Source: Ptiloglossa arizonensis
Taxonomy: Eukaryota; Arthropoda; Insecta; Hymenoptera; Colletidae
Assembly (NCBI RefSeq): GCF_051014685.1
Contig: NW_027478385.1
Span: 806,001-870,000 of the forward strand
Direction: 5' to 3'
Length of the DNA stretch: 64,000 bases
Made by a program: the position numbers and the translations under genes. Position 1 is the stretch's first letter. Every line of letters starts with the position of its first letter. The notes below the pieces were generated by a model, which searched no databases, was not told where the DNA came from, and worked only from the letters and a program-made list of their open reading frames with translations. Of the stretch, positions 9,913 to 22,656 are shown piece by piece.

Positions 9913-11328
9913 TTGAGAAACCATCAAAATTTTCGCCAGCCTGATACTCGAAACCAATAGCTACAAAGGCCTAGGGGAAAAATGCACATACCTTTGAAAT
10001 CGGGCGAGTTTCCACTTTCAGATGCAACAGGAATTTCTCGAGTGCGTCATTCCGTTCGCGAGATATGGGAGTTTGAAATTAAGGAATGGTTGAGAAACCA
10101 TCAAAATTTTCGCAAGTCTGATACGCGAAACCAATAACTACCAAGGCCTAGGGGAAGAATACACATACCTTTGTAATCGGGAGGATTTCCACTCTCAGAT
10201 GCAACAGGAATTTCTCGAGTTCGTCAATCCGTTCGCGAGATATGGGAGTTTGAAGTTAAGGAATGGTTGAGAAACCATCAACATTTTCGCAAGTCTGATA
10301 CTCGAAACCAATAACTGGAATGGCCTAGGAGAAAAGTACACACACCATTGTAATCGCGCATGTTTCTACTTTCAGATGCAACAGGAATTTCTCGAGTTCG
10401 TCAATGCGTTCGCGAGAAATGGGAGTTTGAAGTTAAGGAATGCTTGAGAAACCATCAAAATTTTCGCAACTCTGATGCTAGAAACGAATAACTGAAATGG
10501 CCTAGGGGAAAAGTACACACACCATTGTAATCGGGCGAGTTTCTACTTTCAGATGCAACAGGAACTTCTCGATTTCGACAATCCGTTCGCGAGAAATGGG
10601 AGTTTGAAGTTAAGGAATGGTTGAGAAACTATCAAAATTTTCGCAAGTCTGATACTCGAAACCAATAACTACAATGGCCTAGGGGGAAAATACACATACC
10701 TTTGTAATCGGGCGAGTTTCCACTTTCAGATGCAACAGGAATTTCTCGAGTTCGTCAATCCGTTCGCGAGATATGGGAGTTTGAAGTTAAGGAATGGTTG
10801 AGAAACCATCAACATTTTCGCAAGTCTGATACTCGAAACCAATAACTGGAATGGCCTAGGAGAAAAGTACACACACCATTGTAATCGCGCATGTTTCTAC
10901 TTTCAGATGCAACAGGAATTTCTCGAGTTCGTCAATGCGTTCGCGAGAAATGGGAGTTTGAAGTTAAGGAATGCTTGAGAAACCATCAAAATTTTCGCAA
11001 CTCTGATGCTAGAAACGAATAACTGAAATGGCCTAGGGGAAAAGTACACACACCATTGTAATCGGGCGAGTTTCTACTTTCAGATGCAACAGGAACTTCT
11101 CGATTTCGACAATCCGTTCGCGAGAAATGGGAGTTTGAAGTTAAGGAATGGTTGAGAAACTATCAAAATTTTCGCAAGTCTGATACTCGAAACCAATAAC
11201 TACAATGGCCTAGGGGGAAAATACACATACCTTTGTAATCGGGCGAGTTTCCACTTTCAGATGCAACAGGAATTTCTCGAGTTCGTCAATCCGTTCGCGA
11301 GATATGGGAGTTTGAAGTTAAGGAATGG

Positions 11329-11682
11329 TTGAGAAACCTTCGAAATTTTCGCGATTCTGATACGAGAAATCTATAACTGGAGTGACCTAGAGTAAAAGTA
11401 CACACACCATTGTAATCGTGCGAGTTTCTGCTTTCAGATGCAACAGGAATTTCTCGAGTTCGTCAATCCGTTCGCGAGATATGGGAGTTTGAAGTTAACG
11501 AATGTTTGAGAAACCATCAAAATTTTCGCAAGTCTGATACACGAAACCAATAACTACAAAGGCCTGGGGGAAAAACACACATATCTTTGTAATCGGGCGA
11601 GTTTCCACTTTCAGATGCAACAGGAATTTCTCGAGTGCGTCATTCCGTTCGCGAGATATGGGAGTTTGAAATTAAGGAATGG
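11329..11682 (+). repeat. Amplified chimera pair m5'/m1 then m2/m6
   Basis: The first monomer begins as m5' and ends with the m1 tail (ccgttcgcgag then gttaacgaatg). The second begins as m2 (gatacacg, cctggggg) and ends as m6 (ttccacttt, gtgcgtcattcc). Both fusions recur at 17,347-17,700, carried by the 34-monomer duplication. The m5'/m1 form also recurs at 12,391, 18,409, 21,772 and 25,666, there followed by a plain m2. Confidence 0.82.
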
Positions 11683-13098
11683 TTGAGAAACCATCAAAAT
11701 TTTCGCAAGACTGATACGCGAAACCAATAACTACCAAGGCCTAGGGGAAAAATACACATACCTTTGTAATCGGGAGGATTTCCACTCTCAGATGCAACAG
11801 GAATTTCTCGTGTTCGTCAATCCGTTCGCGAGATATGGGAGTTTGAAGTTAAGGAATGGTTGAGAAACCATCAACATTTTCGCAAGTCTGATACTCGAAA
11901 CCAATAACTGGAATGGCCTAGGAGAAAAGTACACACACCATTGTAATCGCGCATGTTTCTACTTTCAGATGCAACAGGAATTTCTCGAGTTCGTCAATGC
12001 GTTCGCGAGAAATGGGAGTTTGAAGTTAAGGAATGCTTGAGAAACCATCAAAATTTTCGCAACTCTGATGCTAGAAACGAATAACTGAAATGGCCTAGGG
12101 GAAAAGTACACACACCATTGTAATCGGGCGAGTTTCTACTTTCAGATGCAACAGGAACTTCTCGATTTCGACAATCCGTTCGCGAGAAATGGGAGTTTGA
12201 AGTTAAGGAATGGTTGAGAAACTATCAAAATTTTCGCAAGTCTGATACTCGAAACCAATAACTACAATGGCCTAGGGGGAAAATACACATACCTTTGTAA
12301 TCGGGCGAGTTTCCACTTTCAGATGCAACAGGAATTTCTCGAGTTCGTCAATCCGTTCGCGAGATATGGGAGTTTGAAGTTAAGGAATGGTTGAGAAACC
12401 TTCGAAATTTTCGCGATTCTGATACGAGAAATCTATAACTGGAGTGACCTAGAGTAAAAGTACACACACCATTGTAATCGTGCGAGTTTCTGCTTTCAGA
12501 TGCAACAGGAATTTCTCGAGTTCGTCAATCCGTTCGCGAGATATGGGAGTTTGAAGTTAACGAATGTTTGAGAAACCATCAAAATTTTCGCAAGTCTGAT
12601 ACACGAAACCAATAACTACAAAGGCCTGGGGGAAAAACACACATATCTTTGTAATCGGGCGAGTTTCTACTTTCAGATGCAATAGGAATTTCTCGAGTTC
12701 GTCAATCCGTTCGCGAGATATGGGAGTTTGAACTTAAGGAATGCTTGAGAAACCATCAAAATTTTCGCAACTCTGATGCTAGAAACGAATAACTGAAATG
12801 GCCTAGGGGAAAAGTACACACACCATTGTAATCGGGCGAGTTTCTACTTTCAGATGCAACAGGAACTTCTCGATTTCGACAATCCGTTCGCGAGAAATGG
12901 GAGTTTGAAGTTAAGGAATGGTTGAGAAACTATCAAAATTTTCGCAAGTCTGATACTCGAAACCAATAACTACAATGGCCTAGGGGGAAAATACACATAC
13001 CTTTGTAATCGGGCGAGTTTCCACTTTCAGATGCAACAGGAATTTCTCGAGTTCGTCAATCCGTTCGCGAGATATGGGAGTTTGAAGTTAAGGAATGG

Positions 13099-15222
13099 TT
13101 GAGAAACCATCAACATTTTCGCAAGTCTGATACTCGAAACCAATAACTGGAATGGCCTAGGAGAAAAGTACACACACCATTGTAATCGCGCATGTTTCTA
13201 CTTTCAGATGCAACAGGAATTTCTCGAGTTCGTCAATGCGTTCGCGAGATATGGGAGTTTGAACTTAAGGAATGCTTGAGAAACCATCAAAATTTTCGCA
13301 ACTCTGATGCTAGAAACGAATAACTGAAACGGCCTAGGGGAAAAGTACACACACTATTGTAATCGGGCGAGTTTCTACTTTCAGATGCAACAGGAACTTC
13401 TCGATTTCGTCAATCCGTTCGCGAGAAATGGGAGTTTGAAGTTAAGGAATGGTTGAGAAACTATCAAAATTTTCGCAAGTCTGATACTCGAAACCAATAA
13501 CTACAATGGCCTAGGGGGAAAATACACATACCTTTGTAATCGGGCGAGTTTCCACTTTCAGATGCATCAGGAATTTCTCGAGTTCGTCAATCCGTTCGCG
13601 AGATATGGGAGTTTGAAGTTAAGGAATGGTTGAGAAACCATCAACATTTTCGCAAGTCTGATACGCGAAACCAATAACTGGAATGGCCTAGGAGAAAAGT
13701 ACACACACCATTGTAATCGCGCATGTTTCTACTTTCAGATGCAACAGGAATTTCTCGAGTTCGTCAATGCGTTCGCGAGATATGGGAGTTTGAACTTAAG
13801 GAATGCTTGAGAAACCATCAAAATTTTCGCAACTCTGATGCTAGAAACGAATAACTGAAACGGCCTAGGGGAAAAGTACACACACTATTGTAATCGGGCG
13901 AGTTTCTACTTTCAGATGCAACAGGAACTTCTCGATTTCGTCAATCCGTTCGCGAGAAATGGGAGTTTGAAGTTAAGGAATGGTTGAGAAACTATCAAAA
14001 TTTTCGCAAGTCTGATACTCGAAACCAATAACTACAATGGCCTTGGGGGAAAATACACATACCTTTATAATCGGGCGTGTTTCCACTTTCAGATGCAACA
14101 GGAATTTCTCGAGTTCGTCAATCCGTTCGCGAGATATGGGAGTTTGAAGTTAAGGAATGGTTGAGAAACCATCGAAATTTTCGCGATTCTGATACGAGAA
14201 ATCTATAACTGGAGTGACCTAGAGTAAAAGTACACACACCATTGTAATCGTGCGAGTTTCTGCTTTCAGATGCAACAGGAATTTCTCGAGTTCGTCAATC
14301 CTTTCTCGAGATATGGGAGTTTGAAATTAAGGAATGCTTGAGAAACCATCAAAATTTTCGCCAGCCTGATACTCGAAACCAATAGCTACAAAGGCCTAGG
14401 GGAAAAATGCACATACCTTTGAAATCGGGCGAGTTTCCACTTTCAGATGCAACAGGAATTTCTCGAGTGCGTCATTCCGTTCGCGAGATATGGGAGTTTG
14501 AAATTAAGGAATGGTTGAGAAACCATCAAAATTTTCGCAAGTCTGATACGCGAAACCAATAACTACCAAGGCCTAGGGGAAAAATACACATACCTTTGTA
14601 ATCGGGAGGATTTCCACTCTCAGATGCAACAGGAATTTCTCGAGTTCGTCAATCCGTTCGCGAGATATGGGAGTTTGAAGTTAAGGAATGGTTGAGAAAC
14701 CATCAACATTTTCGCAAGTCTGATACTCGAAACCAATAACTGGAATGGCCTAGGAGAAAAGTACACACACCATTGTAATCGCGCATGTTTCTACTTTCAG
14801 ATGCAACAGGAATTTCTCGAGTTCGTCAATGCGTTCGCGAGAAATGGGAGTTTGAAGTTAAGGAATGCTTGAGAAACCATCAAAATTTTCGCAACTCTGA
14901 TGCTAGAAACGAATAACTGAAATGGCCTAGGGGAAAAGTACACACACCATTGTAATCGGGCGAGTTTCTACTTTCAGATGCAACAGGAACTTCTCGATTT
15001 CGACAATCCGTTCGCGAGAAATGGGAGTTTGAAGTTAAGGAATGGTTGAGAAACTATCAAAATTTTCGCAAGTCTGATACTCGAAACCAATAACTACAAT
15101 GGCCTAGGGGGAAAATACACATACCTTTGTAATCGGGCGAGTTTCCACTTTCAGATGCAACAGGAATTTCTCGAGTTCGTCAATCCGTTCGCGAGATATG
15201 GGAGTTTGAAGTTAAGGAATGG
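13099..15222 (+). repeat. 12-monomer (2,124-bp) block, copy 1
   Basis: Order 8 3 4' 8 3 4 5 6 7 8 3' 4', with the private marks gatgcatcagg, m8 with gatacgcg, gcgtgtttcc and aatcctttctcg. It is followed directly by a second copy with the same marks, so the two are a tandem duplication of exactly 12 monomers. Confidence 0.87.
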
Positions 15223-17346
15223 TTGAGAAACCATCAACATTTTCGCAAGTCTGATACTCGAAACCAATAACTGGAATGGCCTAGGAGAAAAGTACACACA
15301 CCATTGTAATCGCGCATGTTTCTACTTTCAGATGCAACAGGAATTTCTCGAGTTCGTCAATGCGTTCGCGAGATATGGGAGTTTGAACTTAAGGAATGCT
15401 TGAGAAACCATCAAAATTTTCGCAACTCTGATGCTAGAAACGAATAACTGAAACGGCCTAGGGGAAAAGTACACACACTATTGTAATCGGGCGAGTTTCT
15501 ACTTTCAGATGCAACAGGAACTTCTCGATTTCGTCAATCCGTTCGCGAGAAATGGGAGTTTGAAGTTAAGGAATGGTTGAGAAACTATCAAAATTTTCGC
15601 AAGTCTGATACTCGAAACCAATAACTACAATGGCCTAGGGGGAAAATACACATACCTTTGTAATCGGGCGAGTTTCCACTTTCAGATGCATCAGGAATTT
15701 CTCGAGTTCGTCAATCCGTTCGCGAGATATGGGAGTTTGAAGTTAAGGAATGGTTGAGAAACCATCAACATTTTCGCAAGTCTGATACGCGAAACCAATA
15801 ACTGGAATGGCCTAGGAGAAAAGTACACACACCATTGTAATCGCGCATGTTTCTACTTTCAGATGCAACAGGAATTTCTCGAGTTCGTCAATGCGTTCGC
15901 GAGATATGGGAGTTTGAACTTAAGGAATGCTTGAGAAACCATCAAAATTTTCGCAACTCTGATGCTAGAAACGAATAACTGAAACGGCCTAGGGGAAAAG
16001 TACACACACTATTGTAATCGGGCGAGTTTCTACTTTCAGATGCAACAGGAACTTCTCGATTTCGTCAATCCGTTCGCGAGAAATGGGAGTTTGAAGTTAA
16101 GGAATGGTTGAGAAACTATCAAAATTTTCGCAAGTCTGATACTCGAAACCAATAACTACAATGGCCTTGGGGGAAAATACACATACCTTTATAATCGGGC
16201 GTGTTTCCACTTTCAGATGCAACAGGAATTTCTCGAGTTCGTCAATCCGTTCGCGAGATATGGGAGTTTGAAGTTAAGGAATGGTTGAGAAACCATCGAA
16301 ATTTTCGCGATTCTGATACGAGAAATCTATAACTGGAGTGACCTAGAGTAAAAGTACACACACCATTGTAATCGTGCGAGTTTCTGCTTTCAGATGCAAC
16401 AGGAATTTCTCGAGTTCGTCAATCCTTTCTCGAGATATGGGAGTTTGAAATTAAGGAATGCTTGAGAAACCATCAAAATTTTCGCCAGCCTGATACTCGA
16501 AACCAATAGCTACAAAGGCCTAGGGGAAAAATGCACATACCTTTGAAATCGGGCGAGTTTCCACTTTCAGATGCAACAGGAATTTCTCGAGTGCGTCATT
16601 CCGTTCGCGAGATATGGGAGTTTGAAATTAAGGAATGGTTGAGAAACCATCAAAATTTTCGCAAGTCTGATACGCGAAACCAATAACTACCAAGGCCTAG
16701 GGGAAAAATACACATACCTTTGTAATCGGGAGGATTTCCACTCTCAGATGCAACAGGAATTTCTCGAGTTCGTCAATCCGTTCGCGAGATATGGGAGTTT
16801 GAAGTTAAGGAATGGTTGAGAAACCATCAACATTTTCGCAAGTCTGATACTCGAAACCAATAACTGGAATGGCCTAGGAGAAAAGTACACACACCATTGT
16901 AATCGCGCATGTTTCTACTTTCAGATGCAACAGGAATTTCTCGAGTTCGTCAATGCGTTCGCGAGAAATGGGAGTTTGAAGTTAAGGAATGCTTGAGAAA
17001 CCATCAAAATTTTCGCAACTCTGATGCTAGAAACGAATAACTGAAATGGCCTAGGGGAAAAGTACACACACCATTGTAATCGGGCGAGTTTCTACTTTCA
17101 GATGCAACAGGAACTTCTCGATTTCGACAATCCGTTCGCGAGAAATGGGAGTTTGAAGTTAAGGAATGGTTGAGAAACTATCAAAATTTTCGCAAGTCTG
17201 ATACTCGAAACCAATAACTACAATGGCCTAGGGGGAAAATACACATACCTTTGTAATCGGGCGAGTTTCCACTTTCAGATGCAACAGGAATTTCTCGAGT
17301 TCGTCAATCCGTTCGCGAGATATGGGAGTTTGAAGTTAAGGAATGG
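15223..17346 (+). repeat. 12-monomer (2,124-bp) block, copy 2
   Basis: Tandem copy of 13,099-15,222. A further copy of the block lies at 19,117-21,240, carried by the 6,018-bp duplication. Related blocks without the gatgcatcagg mark lie at 23,011-25,134 and, up to the m8 before 28,144, from 26,374. The 12-mer was thus amplified first and then copied again inside larger units. Confidence 0.87.
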
Positions 17347-20300
17347 TTGAGAAACCTTCGAAATTTTCGCGATTCTGATACGAGAAATCTATAACTGGAG
17401 TGACCTAGAGTAAAAGTACACACACCATTGTAATCGTGCGAGTTTCTGCTTTCAGATGCAACAGGAATTTCTCGAGTTCGTCAATCCGTTCGCGAGATAT
17501 GGGAGTTTGAAGTTAACGAATGTTTGAGAAACCATCAAAATTTTCGCAAGTCTGATACACGAAACCAATAACTACAAAGGCCTGGGGGAAAAACACACAT
17601 ATCTTTGTAATCGGGCGAGTTTCCACTTTCAGATGCAACAGGAATTTCTCGAGTGCGTCATTCCGTTCGCGAGATATGGGAGTTTGAAATTAAGGAATGG
17701 TTGAGAAACCATCAAAATTTTCGCAAGACTGATACGCGAAACCAATAACTACCAAGGCCTAGGGGAAAAATACACATACCTTTGTAATCGGGAGGATTTC
17801 CACTCTCAGATGCAACAGGAATTTCTCGTGTTCGTCAATCCGTTCGCGAGATATGGGAGTTTGAAGTTAAGGAATGGTTGAGAAACCATCAACATTTTCG
17901 CAAGTCTGATACTCGAAACCAATAACTGGAATGGCCTAGGAGAAAAGTACACACACCATTGTAATCGCGCATGTTTCTACTTTCAGATGCAACAGGAATT
18001 TCTCGAGTTCGTCAATGCGTTCGCGAGAAATGGGAGTTTGAAGTTAAGGAATGCTTGAGAAACCATCAAAATTTTCGCAACTCTGATGCTAGAAACGAAT
18101 AACTGAAATGGCCTAGGGGAAAAGTACACACACCATTGTAATCGGGCGAGTTTCTACTTTCAGATGCAACAGGAACTTCTCGATTTCGACAATCCGTTCG
18201 CGAGAAATGGGAGTTTGAAGTTAAGGAATGGTTGAGAAACTATCAAAATTTTCGCAAGTCTGATACTCGAAACCAATAACTACAATGGCCTAGGGGGAAA
18301 ATACACATACCTTTGTAATCGGGCGAGTTTCCACTTTCAGATGCAACAGGAATTTCTCGAGTTCGTCAATCCGTTCGCGAGATATGGGAGTTTGAAGTTA
18401 AGGAATGGTTGAGAAACCTTCGAAATTTTCGCGATTCTGATACGAGAAATCTATAACTGGAGTGACCTAGAGTAAAAGTACACACACCATTGTAATCGTG
18501 CGAGTTTCTGCTTTCAGATGCAACAGGAATTTCTCGAGTTCGTCAATCCGTTCGCGAGATATGGGAGTTTGAAGTTAACGAATGTTTGAGAAACCATCAA
18601 AATTTTCGCAAGTCTGATACACGAAACCAATAACTACAAAGGCCTGGGGGAAAAACACACATATCTTTGTAATCGGGCGAGTTTCTACTTTCAGATGCAA
18701 TAGGAATTTCTCGAGTTCGTCAATCCGTTCGCGAGATATGGGAGTTTGAACTTAAGGAATGCTTGAGAAACCATCAAAATTTTCGCAACTCTGATGCTAG
18801 AAACGAATAACTGAAATGGCCTAGGGGAAAAGTACACACACCATTGTAATCGGGCGAGTTTCTACTTTCAGATGCAACAGGAACTTCTCGATTTCGACAA
18901 TCCGTTCGCGAGAAATGGGAGTTTGAAGTTAAGGAATGGTTGAGAAACTATCAAAATTTTCGCAAGTCTGATACTCGAAACCAATAACTACAATGGCCTA
19001 GGGGGAAAATACACATACCTTTGTAATCGGGCGAGTTTCCACTTTCAGATGCAACAGGAATTTCTCGAGTTCGTCAATCCGTTCGCGAGATATGGGAGTT
19101 TGAAGTTAAGGAATGGTTGAGAAACCATCAACATTTTCGCAAGTCTGATACTCGAAACCAATAACTGGAATGGCCTAGGAGAAAAGTACACACACCATTG
19201 TAATCGCGCATGTTTCTACTTTCAGATGCAACAGGAATTTCTCGAGTTCGTCAATGCGTTCGCGAGATATGGGAGTTTGAACTTAAGGAATGCTTGAGAA
19301 ACCATCAAAATTTTCGCAACTCTGATGCTAGAAACGAATAACTGAAACGGCCTAGGGGAAAAGTACACACACTATTGTAATCGGGCGAGTTTCTACTTTC
19401 AGATGCAACAGGAACTTCTCGATTTCGTCAATCCGTTCGCGAGAAATGGGAGTTTGAAGTTAAGGAATGGTTGAGAAACTATCAAAATTTTCGCAAGTCT
19501 GATACTCGAAACCAATAACTACAATGGCCTAGGGGGAAAATACACATACCTTTGTAATCGGGCGAGTTTCCACTTTCAGATGCATCAGGAATTTCTCGAG
19601 TTCGTCAATCCGTTCGCGAGATATGGGAGTTTGAAGTTAAGGAATGGTTGAGAAACCATCAACATTTTCGCAAGTCTGATACGCGAAACCAATAACTGGA
19701 ATGGCCTAGGAGAAAAGTACACACACCATTGTAATCGCGCATGTTTCTACTTTCAGATGCAACAGGAATTTCTCGAGTTCGTCAATGCGTTCGCGAGATA
19801 TGGGAGTTTGAACTTAAGGAATGCTTGAGAAACCATCAAAATTTTCGCAACTCTGATGCTAGAAACGAATAACTGAAACGGCCTAGGGGAAAAGTACACA
19901 CACTATTGTAATCGGGCGAGTTTCTACTTTCAGATGCAACAGGAACTTCTCGATTTCGTCAATCCGTTCGCGAGAAATGGGAGTTTGAAGTTAAGGAATG
20001 GTTGAGAAACTATCAAAATTTTCGCAAGTCTGATACTCGAAACCAATAACTACAATGGCCTTGGGGGAAAATACACATACCTTTATAATCGGGCGTGTTT
20101 CCACTTTCAGATGCAACAGGAATTTCTCGAGTTCGTCAATCCGTTCGCGAGATATGGGAGTTTGAAGTTAAGGAATGGTTGAGAAACCATCGAAATTTTC
20201 GCGATTCTGATACGAGAAATCTATAACTGGAGTGACCTAGAGTAAAAGTACACACACCATTGTAATCGTGCGAGTTTCTGCTTTCAGATGCAACAGGAAT

Positions 20301-21388
20301 TTCTCGAGTTCGTCAATCCTTTCTCGAGATATGGGAGTTTGAAATTAAGGAATGCTTGAGAAACCATCAAAATTTTCGCCAGCCTGATACTCGAAACCAA
20401 TAGCTACAAAGGCCTAGGGGAAAAATGCACATACCTTTGAAATCGGGCGAGTTTCCACTTTCAGATGCAACAGGAATTTCTCGAGTGCGTCATTCCGTTC
20501 GCGAGATATGGGAGTTTGAAATTAAGGAATGGTTGAGAAACCATCAAAATTTTCGCAAGTCTGATACGCGAAACCAATAACTACCAAGGCCTAGGGGAAA
20601 AATACACATACCTTTGTAATCGGGAGGATTTCCACTCTCAGATGCAACAGGAATTTCTCGAGTTCGTCAATCCGTTCGCGAGATATGGGAGTTTGAAGTT
20701 AAGGAATGGTTGAGAAACCATCAACATTTTCGCAAGTCTGATACTCGAAACCAATAACTGGAATGGCCTAGGAGAAAAGTACACACACCATTGTAATCGC
20801 GCATGTTTCTACTTTCAGATGCAACAGGAATTTCTCGAGTTCGTCAATGCGTTCGCGAGAAATGGGAGTTTGAAGTTAAGGAATGCTTGAGAAACCATCA
20901 AAATTTTCGCAACTCTGATGCTAGAAACGAATAACTGAAATGGCCTAGGGGAAAAGTACACACACCATTGTAATCGGGCGAGTTTCTACTTTCAGATGCA
21001 ACAGGAACTTCTCGATTTCGACAATCCGTTCGCGAGAAATGGGAGTTTGAAGTTAAGGAATGGTTGAGAAACTATCAAAATTTTCGCAAGTCTGATACTC
21101 GAAACCAATAACTACAATGGCCTAGGGGGAAAATACACATACCTTTGTAATCGGGCGAGTTTCCACTTTCAGATGCAACAGGAATTTCTCGAGTTCGTCA
21201 ATCCGTTCGCGAGATATGGGAGTTTGAAGTTAAGGAATGGTTGAGAAACCATCAACATTTTCGCAAGTCTGATACTCGAAACCAATAACTGGAATGGCCT
21301 AGGAGAAAAGTACACACACCATTGTAATCGCGCATGTTTCTACTTTCAGATGCAACAGGAATTTCTCGAGTTCGTCAATGCGTTCGCG
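16748..21388 (+). repeat. 6,018-bp-offset duplication, copy 2
   Basis: This is the partner of 10,730-15,370. It carries the same chimeric monomers (m5/m1 at 17,347 and 18,409; m2/m6 at 17,524), which makes independent origin very unlikely. After the m8 at 21,241 the order switches to m3' with gagaaatggg, whereas copy 1 continues with gagatatggg and m3. Confidence 0.85.
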
Positions 21389-22656
21389 AGAAATGGGAGT
21401 TTGAAGTTAAGGAATGCTTGAGAAACCATCAAAATTTTCGCAACTCTGATGCTAGAAACGAATAACTGAAATGGCCTAGGGGAAAAGTACACACACCGTT
21501 GTAATCGGGCGAGTTTCTACTTTCAGATGCAACAGGAACTTCTCGATTTCGACAATCCGTTCGCGAGAAATGGGAGTTTGAAGTTAAGGAATGGTTGAGA
21601 AACTATCAAAATTTTCGCAAGTCTGATACTCGAAACCAATAACTACAATGGCCTAGGGGGAAAATACACATACCTTTGTAATCGGGCGAGTTTCCACTTT
21701 CAGATGCAACAGGAATTTCTCGAGTTCGTCAATCCGTTCGCGAGATATGGGAGTTTGAAGTTAAGGAATGGTTGAGAAACCTTCGAAATTTTCGCGATTC
21801 TGATACGAGAAATCTATAACTGGAGTGACCTAGAGTAAAAGTACACACACCATTGTAATCGTGCGAGTTTCTGCTTTCAGATGAAACAGGAATTTCTCGA
21901 GTTCGTCAATCCGTTCGCGAGATATGGGAGTTTGAAGTTAACGAATGTTTGAGAAACCATCAAAATTTTCGCAAGTCTGATACACGAAACCAATAACTAC
22001 AAAGGCCTGGGGGAAAAACACACATATCTTTGTAATCGGGCGAGTTTCTACTTTCAGATGCAATAGGAATTTCTCGAGTTCGTCAATCCGTTCGCGAGAT
22101 ATGGGAGTTTGAACTTAAGGAATGCTTGAGAAACCATCAAAATTTTCGCAACTCTGATGCTAGAAACGAATAACTGAAATGGCCTAGGGGAAAAGTACAC
22201 ACACCATTGTAATCGGGCGAGTTTCTACTTTCAGATGCAACAGGAACTTCTCGATTTCGACAATCCGTTCGCGAGAAATGGGAGTTTGAAGTTAAGGAAT
22301 GGTTGAGAAACTATCAAAATTTTCGCAAGTCTGATACTCGAAACCAATAACTACAATGGCCTAGGGGGAAAATACACATACCTTTGTAATCGGGCGAGTT
22401 TCCACTTTCAGATGCAACAGGAATTTCTCGAGTTCGTCAATCCGTTCGCGAGATATGGGAGTTTGAAGTTAAGGAATGGTTGAGAAACCATCAACATTTT
22501 CGCAAGTCTGATACTCGAAACCAATAACTGGAATGGCCTAGGAGAAAAGTACACACACCATTGTAATCGCGCATGTTTCTACTTTCAGATGCAACAGGAA
22601 TTTCTCGAGTTCGTCAATGCGTTCGCGAGATATGGGAGTTTGAACTTAAGGAATGC

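Larger units (their letters stand above)
10730..15370 (+). repeat. 6,018-bp-offset duplication, copy 1 (about 26 monomers)
   Basis: The type order from k=61 to k=86 is repeated exactly at k=95 to k=120. Shared rare marks include gcaagactg, ctcgtgttcg, gcaataggaa, gatgcatcagg, gcgtgtttcc and aatcctttctcg, each displaced by exactly 6,018 bp (34 monomers). The left edge is set where the upstream neighbour (m4' here, m7 in the second copy) stops differing, near the ctttcag/ctctcag difference. The right edge is inside an m8 copy. Confidence 0.85.
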
